Origin: Bacteroidota bacterium
GTDB lineage: Bacteria > Bacteroidota > Bacteroidia > Palsa-965
Length of the DNA stretch: 64,000 bases
Assembly: GCA_020402865.1 (NCBI GenBank)
Contig: JADBYT010000013.1
Coordinates: forward strand, 1-64,000
Direction: 5' to 3'
In this document: positions 52,401-61,408 of the stretch, piece by piece
Layout of the letters: each line of letters starts with the position of its first letter
How positions within the stretch are numbered: position 1 is the stretch's first letter
Notes under the pieces: model-generated
What the model saw: the letters and a program-made list of their open reading frames with translations, nothing else
The model's database searches: none
What the model was told of the DNA's origin: nothing
Made by a program: the position numbers and the translations under genes

Positions 52401-54774
52401 CAATCAACTCCGTTTCCGAAAAAGGCGTGGAGTCGATGAGTTTTTTCGGATCAAGCCGTGTGTGATAGTGGCGGAAAATGAGTTGCAGCAGATGCGGAAC
52501 TGGTTTGGTGGTGCCGTTGCTTCGTTCGCTTTCGTAACCCAGACTGCGAAGAAATGCGCGTGCGCTGCTTTGCTCAAACGCAGCCATAATTACATCAAAC
52601 ATATACTCTCCACCGAAACTAAACGCTTCAAGATTTTTCAGATAATCGAAACTATAGCCTACGCGTTGATGAAACTGAACGGAGCCCGGATGCAGCCCCA
52701 GCACACTCATCAGGTTTGCCCCCGGGTTGCCGGATTTACTGATGTGGGCCAGTTCGGGTAAAAACTGTTTCCAGTAGGCGGCCAGTTTTTTCAGTAAGAG
52801 GTGGGTCTGATTGGCAAAGACACTGTCGAAAGTAGGTTTAGGTGTACGCGGCCAGGTCCATTTCTCAAAATCACTGGTAAGCAGAATGCCGTAGGGTTGC
52901 CGGCCCACGCGCAATGCAGGCAAAGGGCCGCGACCGGTTACGTGGTTGCAGAACATTTCGCGCACATGGTCTTCCTGCGCATTGCTCAGTACTTCATTGA
53001 GCATGCTGTTCAGGTAATAGCCAATGGTTCCGGCATACAGCGCACGGTTCATCGCTAATGCTTCGGCGGTATCGGTTTGCCCGCTGCCCGATACATAGTG
53101 CAGGGTGCTGTGCGAAATACCCAGATAGTCGCAGAGCCGCTGCCCGTCGGTAATTTTGAGCGGATCGGTTTGTGCGGTGAAATTGGGTTCGCCGGTTTCG
53201 GTGAAATATCCCTTTTCCTCTAAAAAATCAACACTGTTAAAGCCTGATTCATCGCCGTCGGTGTTGTTGGTGGCGGCGCCCTGCTGCACCAGACTAAGTC
53301 CTTTTTTGGAGTAGTGATGATTGTTGAGCAGGTCTTCGAGCAGCTTAGGCGAATCAGTGTGATCGAAAGAATGTTTCAGACCAATTACAAGAAGCTGATC
53401 GAAGCCGGCGGTCACATCGGTTTGTGTAAGCGGAAGAATGAATCCGAGTCCTTGCTGCACGGCAGTTTCAAAATCAATCATCCACTTCATATCGTTGCCG
53501 TATTCCAGTCGGTTTTCGGCATTGCGCGAAATAGACGGATTTTCGTCGGTTGACATCGGCGAGGGTCCAAGCACAACCTGATCGTTGATCTGATTGCCGG
53601 TTTTTGAATGAATGAGTGCACCTGCGCGGAAGGTGGTCAGTACTAATCTATCCGGTAAAGTGCGGGTATGCGGAGCTTGTGTCCAGCTATCGGGTTTTAC
53701 CAGTGTTTGTTCGGAAAATTCGAGTTCGGAGGTGGTGGCGGGAGCTGGTGTGGCGTTCCAGTTTTTGGGTTTTGTGCTTAACGCTACCCATGCACTTCGG
53801 TTGGAGCCAAAACGTTCGGCAAGCATGCGCCATGCTTCTTTTTTGGCGGTGTCGGATGCAGCATCAAACAGTGCTTTCCAGTAGGCTTGCCCGAATTCGT
53901 TTTCGCTGTCGGTAAGTGTTTTTTCATGCGTGTTTACTGCAATTTCATCAGGGAATACACGCACCCAGAGTTCGGCGGGGCGGAAACGTACTTCCACACG
54001 CAGCGGCAAGAGCAGAATGGGTAATGCGTCGTTCCATTCCTCGATCAGCTGCATGGGTGTTTTGTTCTGAAAAAGTGTGTTGAGCCATTGTGCAACGGCT
54101 TGTTCTTTTTCATGCAGCACGGATACTTTTTCTTTTACCTGCTGCTGTGAGGCGGCAAACTCATTGCGCTGATCGGGTTTGCGTGGTATTTCTGCGGTTT
54201 CACGTTCCAGTGTGCGCCGGATACTGTTTACCTCCTCCTGCAATTTTGTTTGCCGTGCAAGCAATTCATCGCGTTCATGCTGCAGTTGCTGCAGGTTTTG
54301 GCGGCATTCGTGCATGGCTGCTTCCAGCACAGGCAAACGCTGCCCGATTGCCTGAAACTGCGCTTCGAGTTTTTTCAAACTTTCGGTCAGCTTCCGGTGA
54401 AGTGTAGTGTCTGTTTCACTTTGCTGCAAACCGGCCTGTATTTCTTCCATCTTCTGCCTGAGCGCATCACGTTCTGCCGTAAGTTGTTTGATAAGAGTTT
54501 CCAACTTCGTGCAGTTTTCAATGGCATTGTTTGCACGGTTTACAGCATCGGCAGTTTCACGAAGTAGTTTTTCGGCTTCGCGCAAATTTTGCTGCAATTG
54601 TGCAATGCGCTGCTGCAACGCATTGTCTGAGGCAATTTCGCCGGCCAGTGCTTTGCGTTGGCTGCGTTCAAGCCGCAGCCTTTGTAACTGTGCGGCGTAA
54701 AGTGATGCGGCTGCTTCGTCGCGGTCAATGCGGGCTTTGCGCAGTGCGGCAAGTGTTTGAGTGTATTCGCTCAT
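49432..54774 (-). CDS. Giant cluster protein with N-terminal coiled coil (1780 aa)
   Basis: Function unknown. Residues about 5-215 form a long coiled coil (QRIAQLQQNLREAEKLLRE; ESLKKLEAQFQAIGQRL). The next domain begins LPLRVEVRFRPAELWVRVFP (about 257-276) and IAVNTHEKTL. The family string VRVFPDEIAVNTHE is one I recall in large uncharacterised proteins from other phyla, beside proteins like those in this block. There is no signal peptide or membrane segment. The start at ATG 54774 (MSEYTQTLAALRKARIDRDE) is chosen because the longer frame to 54831 would overlap the preceding gene. The coiled coil suggests oligomeric assembly. Confidence 0.85.
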   Translation of the reverse strand: MSEYTQTLAALRKARIDRDEAAASLYAAQLQRLRLERSQRKALAGEIASDNALQQRIAQLQQNLREAEKLLRETADAVNRANNAIENCTKLETLIKQLTAERDALRQKMEEIQAGLQQSETDTTLHRKLTESLKKLEAQFQAIGQRLPVLEAAMHECRQNLQQLQHERDELLARQTKLQEEVNSIRRTLERETAEIPRKPDQRNEFAASQQQVKEKVSVLHEKEQAVAQWLNTLFQNKTPMQLIEEWNDALPILLLPLRVEVRFRPAELWVRVFPDEIAVNTHEKTLTDSENEFGQAYWKALFDAASDTAKKEAWRMLAERFGSNRSAWVALSTKPKNWNATPAPATTSELEFSEQTLVKPDSWTQAPHTRTLPDRLVLTTFRAGALIHSKTGNQINDQVVLGPSPMSTDENPSISRNAENRLEYGNDMKWMIDFETAVQQGLGFILPLTQTDVTAGFDQLLVIGLKHSFDHTDSPKLLEDLLNNHHYSKKGLSLVQQGAATNNTDGDESGFNSVDFLEEKGYFTETGEPNFTAQTDPLKITDGQRLCDYLGISHSTLHYVSGSGQTDTAEALAMNRALYAGTIGYYLNSMLNEVLSNAQEDHVREMFCNHVTGRGPLPALRVGRQPYGILLTSDFEKWTWPRTPKPTFDSVFANQTHLLLKKLAAYWKQFLPELAHISKSGNPGANLMSVLGLHPGSVQFHQRVGYSFDYLKNLEAFSFGGEYMFDVIMAAFEQSSARAFLRSLGYESERSNGTTKPVPHLLQLIFRHYHTRLDPKKLIDSTPFSETELIVPYDKARNVNYIDWLIENAGDTDKLESRNFGARLKAPDTLLFMLLHHALLHEAKFSINRLLANNNIRADELLRSRTFLNMSTAPDLSPWEIFRAPASMVIENETSTLPLLQFMQQPQFTTGIQFEIARNFTDTVEAMRVLRNLPTARLERALTEHIDLLTYRLDAWQTGLFDMRLMQQRSQRPDNGIYIGAYGYLENVKPDRSSRVKIPESMLPVEMQENKNNLYRVPAGGGYIHAPSLNHATAATLLRNGYLTHANAAEREKLSVNLSSERVRRAMMLIEGIRNGQTLEALLGYQFERGMHDWSTKEVNPVFLNQLKPALRSAFPIKRTKVPRRGIAEPEEVTDDFSVVNGLSIVNTADSFPEGISDFPALSAAQTAALKAEKNNIENSLDALHDLLLSESAYQLALGNFDRAAAVVQAVSGGSMPPEIDVIKSTHGSDLSFTNRVILHTDPLPGGNPWPGIAYTLRAATEPGLNNWAASLLGNADTIRCSVRAIDKDGNTLIDDAAQPITGIITLADLNMQAIDFVYIIRSKAESTSFSELESRIRFAFLRGKDLDESIITEITFTQSGSNDLSVRSFAEIMPLADYIRQLITKARPATAKDYLTASKEVSDAPGNPGMSDTNELRVRVLAMLPVLESLHSQLEAARTNAVNLETAVALNALRDALAAITDAGLVHAWPMSSNGYSDTLLAELTAQTDSVLNRFALLKEKFEAYAATAADPLTNIQQQLTGYTDMARLFLGADYCLLPRFTLRNVEEAAQAHATRSQLLAYATSTRQIALPAEEWLHGTALVRPLMHTLQMIFTLHETLGSGGVTLSPVQLPWRENDSWLGCEFPAGTSIVHDTLSVMQLQTEYFTPAGTLCGLVIDEWTESMPREEETTGIAFHYNQPDSAPPQALLYTLSPELNGQWKWNNLVSSVLDTMARAKLRAVEPDQLETRAGISTLLPAVLSEFSTGKSTISLDMALMLPEFSQFYNNAALISTIQPGN

Positions 54775-54787
54775 GGCAAAGAAAAAA

Positions 54788-57700
54788 TCAGGCGTTAATA
54801 TTTTCAAGCATTTCGCGGGCATGTACCGCAATCATCACCGGTTTCTGAAAGGTTAGCGCAGCCATATCGGCCGAATGCCTTCCCCACTGCGCCTGCTCGG
54901 CGGCTGTAAGCTGATTCCAGAACTGATCTTTTGGCCGTACCGAGGTATTGATAAATTCCTGCGGTGTACTGAAACTTTCCCACGAAAGATCATCCCACGT
55001 AACGGGTGTTTCAGGATCTTCATCCGGCTCAAACGTTACATCCATACCAAAACGCGGCTCTCCCGGCATTTGCTGAATGATGAAATACCACCCCCAGTCG
55101 TCGGCCGGTGTTTGCGGATCTTCATCGCCTTTTACCTGATCAATGTTCATGTCGAAACCAAAGAAGCGGATGTCAGGATCAATTTCGGCTCTGAAAATCG
55201 GGAAGCGGATTTCGGTTAGCATATCGGCTTCGGTTTGCACCTCTTTCACCACCGGCTCTTTCTGCGGATCGGGCGTGCCGTCGGCTTTCCGGGCAATATG
55301 AGCTTTCTGCGCATAAATAATTGTGTTCGGATATTTCTTGAGCAGTTCGCCGCGCACCACCAGCACAACCTGTTTGCCGGGCGGTCGTTGCGGATTACGG
55401 TGTGTGCCTAATGACGAGGTGGAATACCACTTGTCAAGCGGCGTAATGTCTTTGTAACGTTCACTCAGTTCTTCGGCGGTAAGTTCACTGTCGTCGGCAA
55501 TAATGCCTTTTACATCCCAGAACTGTCTGAAATAACTTCCACGCTGATCGGTGGGATATTCGCGCCACAACAGTTCGCGCCCCATTTCGTGATTGAGCCC
55601 CACCATGTACGATTCAATAAATTCGGGATTAGTAATGAGCAGCGAAATAGTATTGGGCGGAATCAGTTTCAAATTGGGAAGAAAAAGTTCGGTGGATATA
55701 TCGCGGAGTTTTTCATACATCGGATCATCAAAATCAGGATAGGCCATGGCAGGCACCAGATTTTCGGGGATAAGCAGCCAGCCGGGATTGAACGTGAAAT
55801 TGATTTGCCCGGCCATCATTGCCGGATAGGCTTTGCGCGGGGCAAGCGCCTGTTTGAGTTTTGTTTCGGCATTGTTCAGGTTGAATGGCATGCGCAGTTT
55901 TTCCTTCGGTTCAATCTTTAATCGCTGATTGAGGTTGATGGCTGCTTTGCGGAAATTGGCCGCTTCAAGACTTTCTGCTGCATTGCCTGCAGCGGGTGTG
56001 TAAAGTGTGGTGGCATTTAGTTTCAGCGCATCAGCAGAAGCCGATGAACGTATTTCGGTTTGCGATACCGTAGTTCCTGCCGTTGCCACCGGTGCAGAAA
56101 CGGTATTGTACATGGTGAGCGCAAAATCGGGGCGGGGAGGTGTGTCCTGCAACGTTTCAACGAGTGTGGCCGGTGTAGTAAGTTGCTGAGAAAGTGATGG
56201 TGTGTGTACCGGTTTATTATTGCGCAGCATAACGTAAACGATAATGGCAGCTACGGCCGCAATGCCGCATACAATCCACATCAGCAGGGTATTTATCAGC
56301 AGCCCGGTTACGAGCAGCACAAGCAATAGAATAAGCAGCAGCAGCCAGCCGTAGCGTTTCAGAAAAGCAGTGCCTGAAGGAGTTGCTGAATCCAGTTCTC
56401 CGGCTGTTTTTCGGTCGGTAAATAAATCGGGCGGTGTCTGGTGCGGAGGTGCTGCGCTTATTTTCCCTTCGTTCAGGTCATTCACTAATTGCAGGTTGCT
56501 GTAATCCGGTGCAACACGATTGATTTTGCGTGCTACAGCACCGCGCGGACGAAGCAAGCGTCTGAATGCGCCATTGACTACCGCAGGCGGCAGGGCACTT
56601 TCTTCAAGCTGATAGTGTAAGGTGGTGGGCGATCCTTTTACCTTTTTCATCACCGGCGAAAACACCGAAATGATTTCGGCCTGATTGAGTTTTACCGAAA
56701 ACTGCTGATGCAGGTAATGTATGGCATTCATCATCAGCGCCGCCATGCGGATGCGTTTGTTGGCCTCCAGTATTTGTTTCACCTGCGCCCAGGCACGGGC
56801 CACATAATCTTCCTGCCCTTTCTGAATTACGCGCGTGCCAAAGCCCGAGGGCACACGGTTGCGCGGGTCGCGGTTGAGCTGATTGAGCCAGCCTGTTCCT
56901 GCGCGGCTAATCAGGTAACGCTGCGCATGGTTGGCGCCGTAAATGGGCGGACACACCACCGGGTCTGTTTCTTCGTCAGCAGCCAGCCGCAGGTTTTCAG
57001 GGAAGTTGAGTATGTCTTCGAGCTGTTTGAAAAATGGTTTGCCGGTATTAATGGCTTCTGGTTTGGATTTTGTTTGCGGCGATTTCAGCGCACCTTCCAG
57101 CCCAACGATGCGCTGATCGAGATCGGCCGGAAGAATTTGCCCGATGTCGGTGCCCGTGGTTACGCCAAAGCCGGGTTTGTTGCCGTCCATGTCGCGTATG
57201 CCCACACGCTTGTCAACCGGTCGCGGTTCAAGGAGTTTGACTAACGATTCAAAGTCTTCGTTTTCGCCGGTACGGAAAAACCACTCATGATAAAACGGAA
57301 ACTCCACACCCGCCGAAGTGGCTGTCCACGAGGGTTGCTGCGAATCGGTGGCAGAAGGATCAGCACCCAGCCCGGCCAGCCGCCCGGTTTCAAATGCAGG
57401 CACCACAAATGCGCGGTAGGCTTTATTGGGTTTGAGTTTTCGCGGACTCATCAGCCGGCAGATAATTTTGTCGGCATTCGGATTGTTGGTATCGTGCAGC
57501 GAAAGCAGAAATTCTTCAAACTCATCGGGGTTGGCATAGCCGTCGTTGGTATGCACATGTCCCCAGGCCCAGTACTGATCGTTGGGCGGCAATGCGGCCG
57601 CATTTTTTACGGTTACCGTTGGCAGCGGAAGTTTTTGTGTATTCACTTCAAACTCGCTTTCGTCGGGATCGTTAGCCTGTTCAAGCACAAACAGCGCCAG

Positions 57701-58048
57701 CCACGGCCTTAGTTTATCGCCGTTGGCTTTGGCCGGTGTGTAACGCCAGATAAAATCTTCGTCGTAAAACTCGATAAAGGAAAGGTAGTTCGGCTCAAAA
57801 TTCGTGATCCAGTTCAGTGGTTCGGTGCGCACAATCATGTGCGGATTGATACCGATAATATCGCCCGGACCAAGCAGCAGAAAATCTTTGTGTACAGTTG
57901 TCGTGTTCAGCAGCACATCAATGGGCACAGTGGCACGTTCCTGCACCGGCGAAGTACCCGAGCCCAGATGGTCAGTCTGGTTGATGTTTGCTGCAATACC
58001 CTTGCGCAACCACGCACTGAATGTATATTTTCCTACAGTAATGCTCAT
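54788..58048 (-). CDS. Cluster protein with central membrane helix pair (1086 aa)
   Basis: The N-terminal part (about 1-560) carries KDFLLLGPGDIIGINPHMIV (about 54-73), NFEPNYLSFIEFYDEDF and LRPWLALFVLEQ (about 113-124). Two hydrophobic helices follow at about 567-613 (YGWLLLLILLLVLLV; IVCGIAAVAAIIVYVML). The C-terminal part (about 650-1086) includes FIESYMVGLNHEMGRELLW (about 810), YPTDQRG and GEPRFGMDV (about 995). Parts before and after the helices resemble the separate 496- and 302-residue proteins of block 1. So the protein may join two subunits through the membrane, or loop twice across it. It is 13 bases from the 1780-residue gene. Confidence 0.85.
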   Translation of the reverse strand: MSITVGKYTFSAWLRKGIAANINQTDHLGSGTSPVQERATVPIDVLLNTTTVHKDFLLLGPGDIIGINPHMIVRTEPLNWITNFEPNYLSFIEFYDEDFIWRYTPAKANGDKLRPWLALFVLEQANDPDESEFEVNTQKLPLPTVTVKNAAALPPNDQYWAWGHVHTNDGYANPDEFEEFLLSLHDTNNPNADKIICRLMSPRKLKPNKAYRAFVVPAFETGRLAGLGADPSATDSQQPSWTATSAGVEFPFYHEWFFRTGENEDFESLVKLLEPRPVDKRVGIRDMDGNKPGFGVTTGTDIGQILPADLDQRIVGLEGALKSPQTKSKPEAINTGKPFFKQLEDILNFPENLRLAADEETDPVVCPPIYGANHAQRYLISRAGTGWLNQLNRDPRNRVPSGFGTRVIQKGQEDYVARAWAQVKQILEANKRIRMAALMMNAIHYLHQQFSVKLNQAEIISVFSPVMKKVKGSPTTLHYQLEESALPPAVVNGAFRRLLRPRGAVARKINRVAPDYSNLQLVNDLNEGKISAAPPHQTPPDLFTDRKTAGELDSATPSGTAFLKRYGWLLLLILLLVLLVTGLLINTLLMWIVCGIAAVAAIIVYVMLRNNKPVHTPSLSQQLTTPATLVETLQDTPPRPDFALTMYNTVSAPVATAGTTVSQTEIRSSASADALKLNATTLYTPAAGNAAESLEAANFRKAAINLNQRLKIEPKEKLRMPFNLNNAETKLKQALAPRKAYPAMMAGQINFTFNPGWLLIPENLVPAMAYPDFDDPMYEKLRDISTELFLPNLKLIPPNTISLLITNPEFIESYMVGLNHEMGRELLWREYPTDQRGSYFRQFWDVKGIIADDSELTAEELSERYKDITPLDKWYSTSSLGTHRNPQRPPGKQVVLVVRGELLKKYPNTIIYAQKAHIARKADGTPDPQKEPVVKEVQTEADMLTEIRFPIFRAEIDPDIRFFGFDMNIDQVKGDEDPQTPADDWGWYFIIQQMPGEPRFGMDVTFEPDEDPETPVTWDDLSWESFSTPQEFINTSVRPKDQFWNQLTAAEQAQWGRHSADMAALTFQKPVMIAVHAREMLENINA

Positions 58049-58054
58049 TGCTGT

Positions 58055-61000
58055 TTAGTTGAGTTCGTGAGATGCGGCCACCTGTATCTTGCCTTTCAGG
58101 CCGGGATTATCGGCAATCAGTTTATTCATCATCAGCATCGCTTCGGTTTGTGTGCGGGCGCTGAGACCGGGCTCAAACAAATTCAGATCGCTTACATTCA
58201 CTACGTGATAATCAGGATCACTCACTTTCACTTCGGCTGGCGGTGTGCCCGGTTTCTTTTTGCTTACCGCATACTTGCTCTTTGAAATGGCTCCCGCTTT
58301 TGAAAACTGATTGAACAGTGGTTTGAACAGCGTGAACAGTCCGGCAAAAATGATCAGGTTCTTTTTGCGGTGTACATAACTCATTTCGTAATTCACTTCC
58401 TTATCGGTGCGGGCGCCGTGAAGAATGGAGTTTCCTGTACCAAACTTCAGACCGCTGCGCATACGTTCAAACGATTTGCGCGAAAGTTTGTCGCTGTCGT
58501 TCAGCTTCAGGAAATTCGACATCGCAAACTCTTCGCGTACTTCGCTCGGGGAACCACTGTGCGTAAGCTCGAATTTTTTATCGCCCGAAGGTTTTTTATT
58601 GCCAAACCTTTCAATTTCCACACCCAGCGGAACTACTTTCTGACTAACTTCAAGATTGCCGAAGGGGTGTATAATTATTTTTTCTTCGGGCAGTTCAATT
58701 TTGCGAAGCGTTACACTCTGGTTTGAGTTGGCCGGGAAAACCGAGCGCCAGTTGCGGTCGTCTTCAATTGCTTTTCGGGTAAGCGCAAACACATCTTCAA
58801 GCTCTTCGGGTTGTGCAGGCGCGTTATCGCCCCAGGTTACATCAAATCCAACGGTAATGTCGAAGAAGAGAATGGTAATAGAGGCTTCTCCTTCGGCATG
58901 CCAGGGCGTGGGGCCAGAGAGTGTGCATTGCACGCGCACGCCGCAAATGGTTGAACTGCCACATTTGAGTGCAAGCCCGGCGTAGATGGAGGCGATGAAA
59001 TGAAACGGACTGAATTGCACCAGCAAATCGTAGCCTAACCAGCCCTGCAAACTGAATCCGCAGGCTTCGGCGTAAAGCTCCACTTTGGCGCCTGATTGTA
59101 CGGTGTTTGATGTAATGGCAAAATACACCTGTGCATTCAGTCGCGGATTATCGCCCGAAAGCAGCGCGATCATTATGCGTTTCATTCCGGCCAGTTCGGC
59201 AGGCGCTTCTTTAAACGCCGGGTGAAAACCACCCACACTGATTACAAACATCGGATTATCGCCCCAGCCGATGCGCAGTGCCATATCGCCGCTAAGGGTG
59301 AAAATAAGCAGCGAAGAATCGAACAGGCTGGCATCAAACCAAAGCTCGCCCTTGTCGAAATCAATGCCGCCTGCAAAGTTCACCTGAAGTTTCAGAATGG
59401 GCGCGTCCTGCGTGGGCAATATGCAGCGAAGCACACCGATAATGCTGAACTGCGGCTGCGGAATATCGAGAATAATTCCTACCTCAAGCGAAATCAGCGT
59501 GGGTGTACCCCAGCCGAATTTTCCCATTGGTGCAATAATGAAATGCCCTTCGGCAATCGGGAAAATGGTTTTAAGGTCGCTGATAATTTTGTTGATGTTG
59601 GCTACTACATCCTGCGGAAAGAGAATGCTGGACACTGCACCCGTGCGCACGCCGTTTTTCAGCGCCTGTATATCGAGCGTGCGGTTGAGCGCCAGCAGGC
59701 CGCCCACGCCGTTGAGTGTAAAGCCGAAACCAAGCTGTATGGGCGTAAACTCGGCGGTAACCAGCACGAGCAGCGCAAAGCCGGGTTTGCCATCGGGCAT
59801 TTTGGTGTTGATGATGGCAATGGCTTTAAGCGTAATCATACTCTGGAACGAAAGCTCCAGCGCACCGAAGTATTCGCCCTTGTCCCAGTTGAAATAAAGG
59901 AATCCGCCGCCTTTCACAGCGCCGGTGTTTATGGAAAGACCCACGCCGTTGGGCGGCTTAAAGCCTACGTCAAATTTCACCGGGCCAAAGTTTCCGCTAT
60001 TGTCGTTGGGGAACGAAATTTTTGCCGTTACACCAAGATTTTGCACCACGGCCACCATCGGCCCGAGTTCGGCGCGTATATCGGCACCCACGCTTATCGG
60101 AATTTCGCCGCCCTGAAGTTTGGCCGCTATCGTAAGCCCTTCTATCGAAATGGGCCCCAGCGCAATGTGTGCAGGCAGCCGGATTTCGAGCGCACTGCTT
60201 CCGCCAAAATAAAACCCGCGTTCGCTCGAAATGCCCATCACTAAATCAAACTCCGCTTCGGCATACACACCGGCAAGCAGTTTGTTCAGAAAACCGTCGC
60301 CTTTGGTGGCATCAATCACCACTTTCAAATCTTCGAGCAACACTTCAAACAAATAGGTGCCGCTTGCCGCCGAACCGTTCCAGGTTACTTTGCTTCCGGT
60401 GGTGAGCTGGAGTTTACCCATTTCCAGCCTGCTTGCTCCGGCCTCACCGAAAAGCAGAACAGGCTGCGGCGGGTTTTGCTTTTGCACGATAAATTTCAAC
60501 TTCACTTCGCCACCCAATCCGGCCAGCGATTCGGGCGGTTTAAAACCCACTGTACCGTCGGGCTGAAAAAACAGCCCTGTGTTGCGTGGCGTATCAAGTC
60601 CAAGTTCCATTTCCATGCGCATGATATCGCCAAGCGGAATGGAAATTACACCAGTAGAAATATGACTTTTCAAACGAATGAGTAAGCCGTGCGGTGTGAC
60701 ATCGGTTTTGGGAACCGCTTCCAGCACCACCAGGTCCAGTCGTTTGGGAGTTGAACTATCATCGTAAAGCACAGGAAGACCAAGCCGGAGCAGCACACCT
60801 TCGAGCCGCGAAAACAACTTAGCACCATCAAATCCCGGTTTGCCCCAGTCGTATATTTCATTTACAGCTTGTGCCGGATTACTGAACCACGTACCGATAC
60901 GGTCAAAACGATAGCTGTAATTTTCATATTCATCAGGCTGATCTTCGTGATGTGTTTCCCGGTCAAGCAAGCCAAAGAGTTCGAGTCCTTCGTTTACGCC

Positions 61001-61408
61001 TTTGGTATTTTCAATGTAGCGGAACAATAAATAATTCAGAATCCTTTTGGCAATTTCATCGCCCGAAAGTGAGGAATTGAAATTATGTGCCTGATTGCCC
61101 AGCGTATTAAATCCGTTTACAATAGTTACAATTTCTTCTATTGCATGGATGGTAGGCTCGGCCACCGCGCCGTAATTTTCGGCGGCAAGTGCTGCAATAA
61201 TTTGCCCGGTATGGTTTATGAGTTGCCCGATAGACGACACCGTTCCCGTAGCAGCGCCGCGTATTGTGTTGGCCTGACTGGTGGTAAGTGTAATGCCGAG
61301 GCGTGCAAAAAAAGCCTGTGTAGAATCAGATGCGGAAAGATCATCCTGAAGCGGCTTCAGAATTTTGGTTACTTCCTGCACAAGTGTTTGCAGCGTTCCG
61401 TTGCTCAT
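58055..61408 (-). CDS. DUF6603-like large beta protein (1117 aa)
   Basis: The N-terminal 130 residues are helical; the rest is a long series of beta strands. Characteristic features are GVGGLLALNRTLDIQALKNG (about 563-582), APMGKFGWGTPTLISLEVGI, FVISVGGFHPAFKEAP (about 718-733) and SPFHFIASIYAGLALKCG. They match my recall of DUF6603, and the later ones also occur in the 1056-residue protein of block 1. No signal peptide is seen. A strand-rich scaffold, tube or lipid-interacting protein is plausible, but unproven. It overlaps the protease gene upstream by four bases and precedes the 1086-residue gene by six. Confidence 0.85.
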   Translation of the reverse strand: MSNGTLQTLVQEVTKILKPLQDDLSASDSTQAFFARLGITLTTSQANTIRGAATGTVSSIGQLINHTGQIIAALAAENYGAVAEPTIHAIEEIVTIVNGFNTLGNQAHNFNSSLSGDEIAKRILNYLLFRYIENTKGVNEGLELFGLLDRETHHEDQPDEYENYSYRFDRIGTWFSNPAQAVNEIYDWGKPGFDGAKLFSRLEGVLLRLGLPVLYDDSSTPKRLDLVVLEAVPKTDVTPHGLLIRLKSHISTGVISIPLGDIMRMEMELGLDTPRNTGLFFQPDGTVGFKPPESLAGLGGEVKLKFIVQKQNPPQPVLLFGEAGASRLEMGKLQLTTGSKVTWNGSAASGTYLFEVLLEDLKVVIDATKGDGFLNKLLAGVYAEAEFDLVMGISSERGFYFGGSSALEIRLPAHIALGPISIEGLTIAAKLQGGEIPISVGADIRAELGPMVAVVQNLGVTAKISFPNDNSGNFGPVKFDVGFKPPNGVGLSINTGAVKGGGFLYFNWDKGEYFGALELSFQSMITLKAIAIINTKMPDGKPGFALLVLVTAEFTPIQLGFGFTLNGVGGLLALNRTLDIQALKNGVRTGAVSSILFPQDVVANINKIISDLKTIFPIAEGHFIIAPMGKFGWGTPTLISLEVGIILDIPQPQFSIIGVLRCILPTQDAPILKLQVNFAGGIDFDKGELWFDASLFDSSLLIFTLSGDMALRIGWGDNPMFVISVGGFHPAFKEAPAELAGMKRIMIALLSGDNPRLNAQVYFAITSNTVQSGAKVELYAEACGFSLQGWLGYDLLVQFSPFHFIASIYAGLALKCGSSTICGVRVQCTLSGPTPWHAEGEASITILFFDITVGFDVTWGDNAPAQPEELEDVFALTRKAIEDDRNWRSVFPANSNQSVTLRKIELPEEKIIIHPFGNLEVSQKVVPLGVEIERFGNKKPSGDKKFELTHSGSPSEVREEFAMSNFLKLNDSDKLSRKSFERMRSGLKFGTGNSILHGARTDKEVNYEMSYVHRKKNLIIFAGLFTLFKPLFNQFSKAGAISKSKYAVSKKKPGTPPAEVKVSDPDYHVVNVSDLNLFEPGLSARTQTEAMLMMNKLIADNPGLKGKIQVAASHELN

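Noticed and set aside
59222-60244. Long open frame (340 codons) antisense to the 1117-residue gene
   Set aside because: It has no domain motif and the opposite frame has DUF6603-like features.
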